From positions 1,813,793 to 1,877,792 of the forward strand of contig NC_022549.1 in NCBI RefSeq assembly GCF_000967915.1: a stretch of DNA of 64,000 nucleotides, in the 5' to 3' direction. The DNA is from Paracholeplasma brassicae (GTDB lineage: Bacteria; Bacillota_I; Bacilli_A; Acholeplasmatales; UBA5453). Shown one piece after another: positions 17,616-25,633 of the stretch (the first letter of the stretch is position 1; every line of letters begins with the position of its first letter). The notes beneath the pieces are model-generated. The model saw only the letters and a program-made list of their open reading frames with translations, did not search any database and was not told the DNA's origin. The position numbers and the translations under genes were made by a program.

Positions 17616-18569
17616 TTAAGTTAGAAGCACATAACGGTTTTTCCCATCTTTTTTGGCTTGATAGAGTTGTTGATCCGTTCGTTTCAGTAATTCCTCTAAA
17701 GAACTGACTTGATTTGGTTCATACAAATATGCCCCAACACTGGCAGAAATACTCAAATCCACGTCTTTTTTCAATCTAATGTTTAAATTAGTTAAAAGAC
17801 GAGTAAGTGCATCCTTTGCTTGATCGCTTGTTTTGATGTCGTTGACAAAGATGAAAAACTCATCGCCCCCAAGTCTGATGCCATAAGCTTCCATAAATGA
17901 GTCTGAAAACTCATTAACGATATGGCCAATCTCTTTTAATACGTGGTTGCCTTGATGATGTCCATAGCGATCGTTAATGTCTTTAAAATGATCAAGGTCA
18001 ATCATAATCGATAACCCACCCATCGACAGTATCTTTTGTTCAAGTTGATTTAAAAAGTGTGTGTTATAAAGGCCGGTCAAATTATCTTTAAACGCCATTT
18101 GTTCAAGTTCTAAATAATAAGAGAATAAATCCGCTAACTTTTCTAAAAGCTCAATTTCGTGTGCGTCAAAGGCACTTTTATCGTGATGTGCACAACATAA
18201 AGCACCAAAGCGGTCCCCATTTTTAAACGTGATTGGAATTCCTAAATAGGATTTCATGTTGCTGTTTTTAATTGTTTTTGATACGTTTGAGCCAAAGTCA
18301 ACTAAATCGAAATCATTGATAACGAGTGGTTTTTTCTCCTCATAATTGATTCGGTGACAAATCGCTTCTTCAACTGGAATGGTTAGTCCTTCGTCTAGTT
18401 TAACTAGCGTGTCGTGCTTTGAGACTTTCATGGTGACTTGTACGTCATCGTTAAGAAAATTGATGTAGATGATTTTATCAGGCATAATCTCTTTTGCAAG
18501 TTTTAATACGCCATCGCTTAGTACTTGAAAATTATTATAGGCCAATATGGTTTTTTCATTTAATTTCAT
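17616..18569 (-). CDS. GAF-GGDEF diguanylate cyclase
   Basis: A soluble 317-residue protein with a GAF sensor domain (about residues 15-150; LGIPITFKNGDRFGALCCAHHD) and a GGDEF domain (about residues 155-315). The catalytic loop is the intact RLGGDEFFIF, with DHFKDINDRYGHHQGN before it, so it should make cyclic di-GMP from two GTP. No EAL or PilZ partner is seen here. The ATG at 18569 follows AGAGGTG; a GTG nine bases upstream is less likely. It lies between the nrd operon and the divergent proC. Confidence 0.92.
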   Translation of the reverse strand: MKLNEKTILAYNNFQVLSDGVLKLAKEIMPDKIIYINFLNDDVQVTMKVSKHDTLVKLDEGLTIPVEEAICHRINYEEKKPLVINDFDLVDFGSNVSKTIKNSNMKSYLGIPITFKNGDRFGALCCAHHDKSAFDAHEIELLEKLADLFSYYLELEQMAFKDNLTGLYNTHFLNQLEQKILSMGGLSIMIDLDHFKDINDRYGHHQGNHVLKEIGHIVNEFSDSFMEAYGIRLGGDEFFIFVNDIKTSDQAKDALTRLLTNLNIRLKKDVDLSISASVGAYLYEPNQVSSLEELLKRTDQQLYQAKKDGKNRYVLLT

Positions 18570-18745
18570 CAGATACACCTCTTCTTGATTCTTTACTTAT
18601 TTTACCATAGAAAGCTGTCATCTAAAAAATAAAATCAAACCTATCTAATCAATCACATAAAAGAACCGAACACTGTCAAAGATGAAATAAAAGAAGCCTT
18701 GATATGTTAAAATATAACCATCAAAGAATAGAAAGAAGTGATTTT

Positions 18746-19555
18746 ATGAAAATCGGTTTTATTGGGTGTGGCAATATGGGCGAGGCAATTCTAAAAGGTT
18801 TATTAGAATCAAACGTTGTTGATGCTTCGCAAATCTTTGTTCACACAAAAACAGAACAACGTCGTGAAGCGTTAAAGAAACGTTATCAAATAAACATAGA
18901 AAATTCCAACCACTTAGTCGCAGCACAAGCAGACATCCTCTTTTTAGCTACGAAACCCGACCGATACGAACAAGTCATTCAAGAAATCAAAGACGTTTTA
19001 GACCAATCAAAAACGGTGATTTCAATTACGCCTTCTTTTACACTAAAGACGCTTGGCGCCTTAGTTGATCATAAAACAAACGTCATAAGAACCATCCCAA
19101 ATACACCTTCTTTAGTCGGTCTAGGTATGACTGGTATTAGTCACGAAGAAACGGTGGATAAAAAGACGTTAAATCTTATTATAGAGCTCTTTAGTAGTTT
19201 TGGTGAGGTAATGATTGTGAGCGAAGATAAACTTCCAATACTAAGCAGTTTAAGTGGTTCATCGCCTGCATTTAGCTACCTATTTATGAAAGCTTTTGTT
19301 GATTATGGACTCGCCAATGGATTTACATTAGAAGAGTCCGTTAAGCTCATTTCGACTTCTGTGGTTGGGGCAAGTCAGATGGTCAGCACACAGAACTTTC
19401 CAATCGAGACACTCATCAATAACGTTTGTTCAAAGGGTGGATCTACCATTGAAGGCGTTAATTCACTACAAGAAAACCACTTAGAGAACCTCGTTAAAGA
19501 AGCGCTTGATAAAACAACCAAACGGTTTCTTGAGATGATGAAAGAAAAAAACTAG
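18746..19555 (+). CDS. proC: Pyrroline-5-carboxylate reductase
   Basis: Final step of proline synthesis, reducing pyrroline-5-carboxylate with NAD(P)H. The Rossmann motif IGFIGCGNMGEAILKG is at the N-terminus, RTIPNTPSLVGLGMTGI in the middle and the family signature LSGSSPAFSYLFMKAFVDYG with ICSKGGSTIEGV-like VCSKGGSTIEGV near the end. The ATG at 18746 follows GAAAGAAG and directly begins the Rossmann strand, which is why I prefer it over a start 42 bases upstream. Confidence 0.95.
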   Translation: MKIGFIGCGNMGEAILKGLLESNVVDASQIFVHTKTEQRREALKKRYQINIENSNHLVAAQADILFLATKPDRYEQVIQEIKDVLDQSKTVISITPSFTLKTLGALVDHKTNVIRTIPNTPSLVGLGMTGISHEETVDKKTLNLIIELFSSFGEVMIVSEDKLPILSSLSGSSPAFSYLFMKAFVDYGLANGFTLEESVKLISTSVVGASQMVSTQNFPIETLINNVCSKGGSTIEGVNSLQENHLENLVKEALDKTTKRFLEMMKEKN

Positions 19556-19573
19556 TCAAAATACTAGTTTTTT
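19546..19573 (+). terminator. Terminator overlapping the proC stop
   Basis: Stem AAAAAACTAGT / ACTAGTTTTTT around CAAAAT; the stem includes the stop codon and the T run doubles as the far arm, so it could work in both directions. Confidence 0.75.
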
Positions 19574-19779
19574 CATTCGTATTCAAGTTCTATGTTGTTT
19601 ATAACAGCCCACTCAACAAGCTTTTTTATAAAGGCTTGTTTTTTATAGTCGTACCAATCATTAACAATTAAGTGCCTTTGGATAAAGACTTTAAATTCAC
19701 TAAATGCGCCCTTATGATAAAGCTTTTGAAGTAGTACTTCACTTAATCCAGAAGGAAGCGTGTAAGCAAAATCTACCAT
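19573..19779 (-). pseudogene. C-terminal fragment resembling UPF0158 proteins
   Basis: The 68-residue frame has a stretch FKVFIQRHLIVNDWYDYKKQAFIKKLVEWAVINNIE that resembles the end of UPF0158-family proteins (…WYDYKEEA…WCEENGI). Full members are about twice as long. The frame stays open for 25 codons upstream without a good start or ribosome site, then meets a stop, so this is probably a remnant. The similarity is from memory of the family pattern. Confidence 0.4.
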
Positions 19780-20086
19780 AATCTGCAGCTCGTTCAGTAT
19801 ATATGCAGTTGGTAGTTTTAGATAAGGGAGATTCGCTGTATAAGATATCTTTTATGAACTAATATCCTTATTTCTCTTAACTTTGTGGTGCAAGACGAAA
19901 ATAATTATTATGAAATTAAGATTGACTGAGCTAGTTTAATTGATTATTCTGATGTTTGGGAAAATGAAAGTTACAAAATTAAAAAGTAATCTTTAGCAAT
20001 GAACTTAGCGTTCTAATGTATCCTCAAAACCTTTTGAGCTCCCAAGGCGTCATTTGATACTTTAACTGAATTTATGAAGATTATAG
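19780..20086. other. 307-base stretch without a recognised gene
   Basis: AT-rich sequence between the UPF0158-like fragment and the end of the retron reverse transcriptase gene. I see no hairpin with T run and no convincing reading frame. Confidence 0.5.
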
Positions 20087-21046
20087 TCAAGTTTGAATAT
20101 TACTTGTTGCGGTACACTTTTGGATGTTTTCTTCATTTTTTAAGAGAAAAAGTCTGTCAATTAGTAACTTCTTCTTTTTCTTATATTTTAAATTTAAAGT
20201 GTTATAATATTGAGGTTCAATTTGCCTCAAATAAAACATATGTCCGATAATTTGTTCGGCAGTTTCCGATGAGTTCGACTTCTTGTTAAATTTATGATAA
20301 ATCATATTCTTAATTTCTCTTTTCTTTTTGTTACTTAAACTAATTCGATTCCCTGAAATTTTCAAACCTGTTATTTCTATCTCATCTACAAATGATGAAA
20401 AATATGTCTTAGTGTTATTAACAAAAAGTCCTAATTTAGAGAGTTCATCAGCAATTATTTTAGTTATATTTTCATTCAAAAATTCACTTGATGATATCGT
20501 TATGTCGTCAGAATACCTTGTATACACTCCATTAGGAATGTTTTTAACGACTCCTTGAAGAAACTCATCAAAACTCTTTAAATATATATTTGAAATAATT
20601 GGTGACGTAACTGCCCCCTGAACAAATCTATTTTTATATGTGCAAATACTCAAAATATCTTCAACATCGTATGGACTTAAAAATGGCAATTCTTTTAGTA
20701 AGATTTCAGAAAATAAATTTCTTTTAATATTATCAAAAAAGTTCGATATATCTGTAAATAAAAAATGCTTATTTTTTATATGTGGTCGTGCATTATCTAT
20801 AATTGATTTACTTTTGATATACGCTGTGGCATTTGATGATAATTGAATTTTTGAGAAATATTTTTCTGAAATATAATGCTGCAGCATTTTTATGTCTGAA
20901 GATGGTAAATAGACCTCTCTTGTTCCACCTTTTCTTTTGGGTATCGCTATTTTCTTGTAGAATTGATTTGATTTATTAACATAAATACTTACTCTTTTCA
21001 TATCCATATTAAATGTATCTGAAATATCTTCTCGAACTATTCCCAT
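20087..21046 (-). CDS. Retron reverse transcriptase
   Basis: A 319-residue reverse transcriptase that would copy part of the adjoining ncRNA into multicopy single-stranded DNA. Seen: RT core with FTDISNFFDNI (first catalytic Asp), QGAVTSPIISNIYL and RYSDDITISS (YxDD box). Two retron-specific marks are present: the NAxxH motif as NARPH (about residue 72) and the VTG motif as ITGL (about residue 230). No maturase or endonuclease domain follows, unlike group II introns. It overlaps the effector gene by 10 bases, so the two are co-translated. Confidence 0.93.
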   Translation of the reverse strand: MGIVREDISDTFNMDMKRVSIYVNKSNQFYKKIAIPKRKGGTREVYLPSSDIKMLQHYISEKYFSKIQLSSNATAYIKSKSIIDNARPHIKNKHFLFTDISNFFDNIKRNLFSEILLKELPFLSPYDVEDILSICTYKNRFVQGAVTSPIISNIYLKSFDEFLQGVVKNIPNGVYTRYSDDITISSSEFLNENITKIIADELSKLGLFVNNTKTYFSSFVDEIEITGLKISGNRISLSNKKKREIKNMIYHKFNKKSNSSETAEQIIGHMFYLRQIEPQYYNTLNLKYKKKKKLLIDRLFLLKNEENIQKCTATSNIQT

Positions 21047-22023
21047 ATAATGTATCCATCTTTCTTAGCTTTATTCAATATTTCCGCTTTCATTTTTATT
21101 GCATTTCTAGTTCTTAAAAATGATTCTTTAAACAACACACTGGAGAACTCTTTTACTTTGACTCCATTTTGTCTTAGAAAGCTTAAATTTAATGTGCAAT
21201 TATCTTTGACTTCCTTAATTAATTTAAACTTCAATAACACGGTAATTAAAAAATCGATTATATTTCTAACTTCATTTTGATTAGATATTGTGTTTTCAGC
21301 GCTCGTTCTTAGAATAATAGTTTCTACTTCAAATATATTTAGGATCAGGGTATAGGTATTTTTCTTTTTTATAGTTCCAAAGATTTTAATTATATCGACA
21401 ATTAACCACATTAGGTAACTTATGTCAAGAATCTCAATAGTCTTTGAAGCTGTAACATTAAAAGTAGCTGATTTGAATGTCTTTTTGGGTTGAATATTAT
21501 CTATTTCATCTGATAATTCTGAGGAAATAACTAAAGTGTTTCTTGGTTTATTATCGATAAATTTTTCAAAAAAAACTCTTTTTTTCTTTTCGCTATGTTT
21601 TTCTATTTTTCGTAACGGTCCATCGTTAATAAACGATTGGGAATCCTTGTGTTTTATATCGTTTATCACTAAAAGTTTGTCTATGTTACTGTTCACATAC
21701 GAAAAAGCGCCTAATTCACAAGCAGAACCCCAACTTTCGAGTATAATAATCACTGCTGTGCTTATTTCAAGTAGTATTTCTTCGAATGTCAATAAATCTA
21801 TGTCCTTCAAAAATGAAAATAAGTCCTCTGAATATAGCGAACTCCTTTTTTTTGACTTGTTTATATGCTGTACGAGCATACTCCTATTATCTTTTTCGTA
21901 TTTTTCTCCTCCACATAAAAAAATAAAATCATAGTAGTTTCCTAGACTGGTATGATTGCTTTTTATTTCATTTTTATTATTCAATATCGCTTTAACAATT
22001 CTAGTTTCATTAGTTGATAGCAT
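21037..22023 (-). CDS. Retron effector, nucleoside deoxyribosyltransferase-like (type II-A)
   Basis: A 328-residue protein with the layout of the Eco1 (Ec86) retron effector: an N-terminal NDT-like N-glycosidase domain and a C-terminal helical/winged-helix part. Shared landmarks with the Eco1 effector are FLCGG (about residue 34), YSEDLF, the helix LTFEEILLEIS, ESWGSACELGAFS with the probable catalytic Glu (about residue 102), and SFINDGPLRK. In Eco1 this domain is held inactive by the RT-msDNA complex and acts on release during phage infection. GGAGGG lies six bases before the ATG. It sits between the ncRNA and the reverse transcriptase, as in type II-A retrons. Confidence 0.88.
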   Translation of the reverse strand: MLSTNETRIVKAILNNKNEIKSNHTSLGNYYDFIFLCGGEKYEKDNRSMLVQHINKSKKRSSLYSEDLFSFLKDIDLLTFEEILLEISTAVIIILESWGSACELGAFSYVNSNIDKLLVINDIKHKDSQSFINDGPLRKIEKHSEKKKRVFFEKFIDNKPRNTLVISSELSDEIDNIQPKKTFKSATFNVTASKTIEILDISYLMWLIVDIIKIFGTIKKKNTYTLILNIFEVETIILRTSAENTISNQNEVRNIIDFLITVLLKFKLIKEVKDNCTLNLSFLRQNGVKVKEFSSVLFKESFLRTRNAIKMKAEILNKAKKDGYIIWE

Positions 22024-22040
22024 GATTTCCCTCCATAAAG

Positions 22041-22213
22041 GAGAGCCCTACTTAAAAAGTTAGTGCGAAATGTTGAAATTGGCATTCTTGAAACTGTCTG
22101 CAGTTTTAAGAATGACAGTTTTAATAGTTCGCACGCCGTGTTACTAACGTAATTCGCAAAGTTTGATCTACACAAACCAAGGTGCCGATTCCAGCATCTA
22201 ATTACTAGGGCTC
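22041..22213 (-). ncRNA. Retron msr-msd RNA
   Basis: On the minus strand the RNA opens with a1 GAGCCCTA (22206-22213) and closes with a2 TAGGGCTC (22043-22050), perfect complements. Right after a1 comes AGT, the usual place of the branching G. The msr part has a GTTTG/CAAAC hairpin. The msd part is a long hairpin: outer arms GTGCGAA (22128-22134) and TTCGCAC (22063-22069), inner 14-bp arms (22101-22114 and 22083-22096) with one mismatch and a four-base tip. It ends 17 bases before the effector ATG. Confidence 0.85.
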
Positions 22214-22219
22214 AATATA

Positions 22220-22248
22220 ATTCTATCACATTATTTATTTTTGTTCAA
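22220..22248 (-). promoter_or_regulatory. Promoter of the retron
   Basis: Minus-strand TTGAAC, 17-base spacer, TAGAAT. The predicted start about seven bases on coincides with the a1 segment of the msr-msd RNA, as expected for a retron operon. Confidence 0.75.
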
Positions 22249-22506
22249 TTAAACTTAATCGTTTACTTAATTATTATCTGTTCAATGAATTCAAAAATAA
22301 TCTATAATCAACTAAGTTGTTTTACATATCTTGCTAATAACAACAGAAAGCAATCCTAAACACAAGTGTTATCATTTGTCATTTTTTCTTTAGAAGAGTA
22401 TCTTTTTATCAGTATCAATCGATTTGTTATTTTTGTTTGTTCATGTTATTTGCAATTTACGTACAAATCCTTCTGGATCTATATCACACAGTTTAATTAC
22501 ATAGAC

Positions 22507-23121
22507 TTATTCTATTCTAAGCCACAACGCAGGGCGAACGCCCCCTTCATTGGATTTTGTTATCGGATGTATCGTGTTATAGCTTTTTTTGGATGCCTTG
22601 TTACCTTGAATTCCAATATTGCCGTCCCCATGAATATAAACAGCACTTGTGTTTAATCTACCGTTAGTTCTTACCCAATACCACCAAGTACGTCCTAAGT
22701 AGGTTGATTTTCTTAATTCATTGTTTATGTCTTTTCTTTCAAACCAATAGCGTTGGTTTCTACCTTTATTATCTAAAAGGTGTCGACTATCGTTGAAGTA
22801 AGGGCCAACCATTTCTTCTAATGATAGAATAAATAGGTTGTCTAACGTTTTATTCTCCTCTTCAAGAAAATACCACCGGTTACCGTTGTTATTGTTTAGT
22901 GTAGGGATGATTTTTCTTTTCTCATCAATCGAAAATGTTTCATAAAAATCCGTATTTAAATAGTATCTTAACGATGAAGTCTCCCATGAAACTGCTTCAT
23001 GTTTAAGGTGGTAAGGCATTTGCATAATGATTTCTTTTGTGATTATTAGTGCTTTACCTTCCTCGATGTCTAGTACTTTCCATTCATAGTTACCGAATTT
23101 GATGACGTCACCTATGTTCAT
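22507..23121 (-). CDS. DUF6273 domain protein
   Basis: A soluble protein of 204 residues with the DUF6273 pattern: an opening IGDVIKFGNYEWKVLDIEEGKALIIT, then WETSSLRYYLNTDFYETF, FILSLEEM, a tryptophan-rich WWYWVRTNGRL and a closing GGVRPALWLRIE. This fold (formylglycine-enzyme/C-lectin-like) is common in Firmicutes but has no assigned role. AAAGGA precedes the ATG at 23121. Its closeness to the retron (same strand, upstream) may be chance because the retron has its own promoter. Confidence 0.8.
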   Translation of the reverse strand: MNIGDVIKFGNYEWKVLDIEEGKALIITKEIIMQMPYHLKHEAVSWETSSLRYYLNTDFYETFSIDEKRKIIPTLNNNNGNRWYFLEEENKTLDNLFILSLEEMVGPYFNDSRHLLDNKGRNQRYWFERKDINNELRKSTYLGRTWWYWVRTNGRLNTSAVYIHGDGNIGIQGNKASKKSYNTIHPITKSNEGGVRPALWLRIE

Positions 23122-23220
23122 GTATGTGATCCTTTCATTTTTAAATGTATCAATATTTTTCATTCTCATGGTTTGCAACCGTATGACATTGTTAAAATAA
23201 ACGTCTAATATAACCTAATT

Positions 23221-23255
23221 GTATCACTTAAATAAAAAGAAAACCACACAAAGAT
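23221..23255 (-). repeat. Remnant of the 0.6-kb repeat (third copy, terminator end)
   Basis: These 35 bases match 29401-29435 at 34 of 35 positions and correspond to one arm and the flank of the terminator in the two larger repeat copies. The matching far arm of the hairpin is absent here, so it is a broken relic. Confidence 0.8.
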
Positions 23256-23263
23256 TAAAATGT

Positions 23264-23320
23264 AAAATGTACCCTATAGAACGGAAACTTTGAAAAAAGA
23301 CCTTCTATAGGGTACATTTT
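23264..23320. repeat. 18-bp perfect inverted repeat
   Basis: AAAATGTACCCTATAGAA at 23264-23281 is exactly complementary to 23303-23320, with a 21-base spacer. It lies between the CPBP operon end and the DUF6273 gene. It could be a strong bidirectional terminator (though without a clear T run), a regulator site or a relic of a small transposon end. Confidence 0.7.
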
Positions 23321-23378
23321 AAATAGGGATAAGCCTTTTTCGATAGTTCTATCTTATATTAATGACCTTGCTTGACGC

Positions 23379-24320
23379 TTAAAAAACAATGTAAGCACTG
23401 ATTGCGATTACGCTTAATAAAATACTCAATAAATCCTCATACTTAAACTTAAAACCTAATTTACTTGATGATCGAATGCGTGTAAATACATGACGTTTCT
23501 TTTTCAAAAGAAACGTCATCCAAATGATGCCTAACCCAAGCCCCAAATTGATGAGTCCATAACCTAATACTGTTTGAGGTGTAACTACATTTTTGATTGC
23601 ACTTAACAACGACAATGGGAACACCACATAATTCGAAACCCATAATGAAATCAAGTTAAATAAGAAGTGGAGTATAATCACCAGTTTGATACTTTGAGTT
23701 CGAATGATTACCACACTAAAATAACTAGAAAGAATCAATGCCGTAAAGATGGATATTGGATTGCTATGAGAAAACATAAACACAAGTGTCGAAATACAAA
23801 CAAATTTAAACTTATCATCTCTGTAAGTGTCAAAATATAACCCACGGTAAGTGATTTCCTCAATTATCGCTGGGATAATAGCAACTAATAATACAATGAT
23901 GAAGAAGCTTTGAGCGTTAGGGTGCTGTATATCGACTGCTAGATTACTAGACCCATTGAAATAATAGAGACCTAGCATCAAGGATTCACTCAATAATTTG
24001 ACCACCAAATAGACGGGGACTACCCATAAAATATACTTTAATGATTGCTTATTAATTAATGGTTTGTTCGGTATCTCATATATTTGACTTTTTTCTATCG
24101 AATGGTTTCTTGTTATTCTAACCCACTTGACTAATACATATAACGGCAATCCAAATGCAAAGATTTGACCAATGAATGTTACGGTAAAGAAGGATAAGTC
24201 GCTATTTGGATTTGTCGTATCTAGGTAAAAAGGAATCACCCATTTTGACATTATAATGGATACTATTAAATAGACAACTAAACCGATGATTTTGATTTTG
24301 GGTTCTCGAGTAATTATCAT
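23379..24320 (-). CDS. CPBP family intramembrane metalloprotease
   Basis: A 313-residue polytopic membrane protein of the CPBP (CAAX protease/bacteriocin-processing, Abi) family. The catalytic motifs are visible: IIEEITYRG (EExxxR) at about residue 153, FMFSH at about residue 182 and a later H-FLFN. Such proteins often protect producers of peptide toxins. It is the last gene of a six-gene operon and overlaps the preceding permease gene by ATGA. Confidence 0.88.
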   Translation of the reverse strand: MIITREPKIKIIGLVVYLIVSIIMSKWVIPFYLDTTNPNSDLSFFTVTFIGQIFAFGLPLYVLVKWVRITRNHSIEKSQIYEIPNKPLINKQSLKYILWVVPVYLVVKLLSESLMLGLYYFNGSSNLAVDIQHPNAQSFFIIVLLVAIIPAIIEEITYRGLYFDTYRDDKFKFVCISTLVFMFSHSNPISIFTALILSSYFSVVIIRTQSIKLVIILHFLFNLISLWVSNYVVFPLSLLSAIKNVVTPQTVLGYGLINLGLGLGIIWMTFLLKKKRHVFTRIRSSSKLGFKFKYEDLLSILLSVIAISAYIVF

Positions 24321-25633
24321 TGTAGATACGCCTTCTTTCGATTAAATCGGATTAAAGTTACTGCTGTAATCGACATTATCATGGTGGACGTTAATATAAT
24401 TATGGATAGCGTGTATGAAGCCCAATAAATTGGAGCAAGAATGAATACATTATTTAGACTCGGAACAAGTACTTGATAGGATGGTTTTAACAAGAACTCT
24501 ATGATTAAGCTGAATAAGTAAGTGATTGTGGTATATATCACAATGATTTTCATCATGACATACAATAGTTCTAACGTGTAGATTAAAATAATTTGTTTAA
24601 AACTGTACCCCATCAATATTAACATCCTTAAAAAATGTCTTTGTGCAATCAGTTTCGCTAGCGTATGGCTAATTATACTTAATAATGAGATTAACACTAT
24701 GGCGATAATGACAATACTTAAGAGGATAATCACAATACTCATTTGATCGACCATTTTTTGAGTTTCTTGTAGTATAGAAGAAAGCGTGTTGTCTACTTGT
24801 CCATCGATCCACTCATACACATTAATAACACGTTTAATGTACTTTACATCGATAATCGCTCGTTCGTTATAGGTTGTTTCATCAGTGACTAATAACCTCA
24901 TCTCTTGAATGATATCGTCACTATATAAGAACGGACTATTATACCCATATACTAAAATGTCGTTTTGAAAATCAACCAAATTATAGGACATTAAGAACGT
25001 TGGAACTGTACCCAATTGATAGGTATATACCCCGATGATTTCAATTTGCGTGATGTCAACAGCACCCATTGATAATGTAAAAGTCTTCCCTAGGATTGAG
25101 GAAACCTGTTCATACCCAATACTAATTGCAAAATTTTCATCGACAAGTGCTTTTTTGGTATCTAATGACTCAAAGTCTCTGCCGCTAATGATTGGACTAT
25201 TCATAACATTGGATGTTAAATTTGACCGTTCTTTTTTTGTGAATGAATGATAATCTACATCAATCCCATTAATATAGATCCCTGCTTGAATATCATATCC
25301 GTCGATACCGATAGAATAAGGTTCACCAAGTAGTTGGGTTTGATGTACTATTTGATCAATATCTGGATGAATATTCATAGACACTAATAACTGTCTATCA
25401 ATCTCTGACGGGACTGTGTTGCCAAAGTCATCTTTTTTGGTATTGAATATACGAATTTCTTTCGCATCCAAATTATCTTCACTGATTTGGGAAAATATTT
25501 GGTTAGTCGCGATGCTAATTGATATAAGCAATAAAACCATGATTGATGATAGAATCATCCCAATGCTAAAGTTACGAGTGGATTTTTTATAACGTTGGTT
25601 GATTTTTTTGGAAATCCAGAGCATTTTCTTCAT
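24317..25633 (-). CDS. ABC transporter permease, FtsX/MacB type (1)
   Basis: A 438-residue protein with one N-terminal membrane segment (about residues 25-47), a large extracytoplasmic domain (about residues 50-295) and three C-terminal segments, the usual FtsX/MacB layout. Such permeases drive export or mechanical work without channel-like import. It overlaps both neighbours by four bases, so it is made with the second permease at 25630 and the ATPase at 26825. Confidence 0.85.
   Translation of the reverse strand: MKKMLWISKKINQRYKKSTRNFSIGMILSSIMVLLLISISIATNQIFSQISEDNLDAKEIRIFNTKKDDFGNTVPSEIDRQLLVSMNIHPDIDQIVHQTQLLGEPYSIGIDGYDIQAGIYINGIDVDYHSFTKKERSNLTSNVMNSPIISGRDFESLDTKKALVDENFAISIGYEQVSSILGKTFTLSMGAVDITQIEIIGVYTYQLGTVPTFLMSYNLVDFQNDILVYGYNSPFLYSDDIIQEMRLLVTDETTYNERAIIDVKYIKRVINVYEWIDGQVDNTLSSILQETQKMVDQMSIVIILLSIVIIAIVLISLLSIISHTLAKLIAQRHFLRMLILMGYSFKQIILIYTLELLYVMMKIIVIYTTITYLFSLIIEFLLKPSYQVLVPSLNNVFILAPIYWASYTLSIIILTSTMIMSITAVTLIRFNRKKAYLQ

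Noticed and set aside
20087..21046. Group II intron or DGR as the source of the reverse transcriptase
   Set aside because: There is no maturase/endonuclease domain, no template/variable repeat pair, and the NAxxH and VTG-like motifs plus msr-msd RNA point to a retron.
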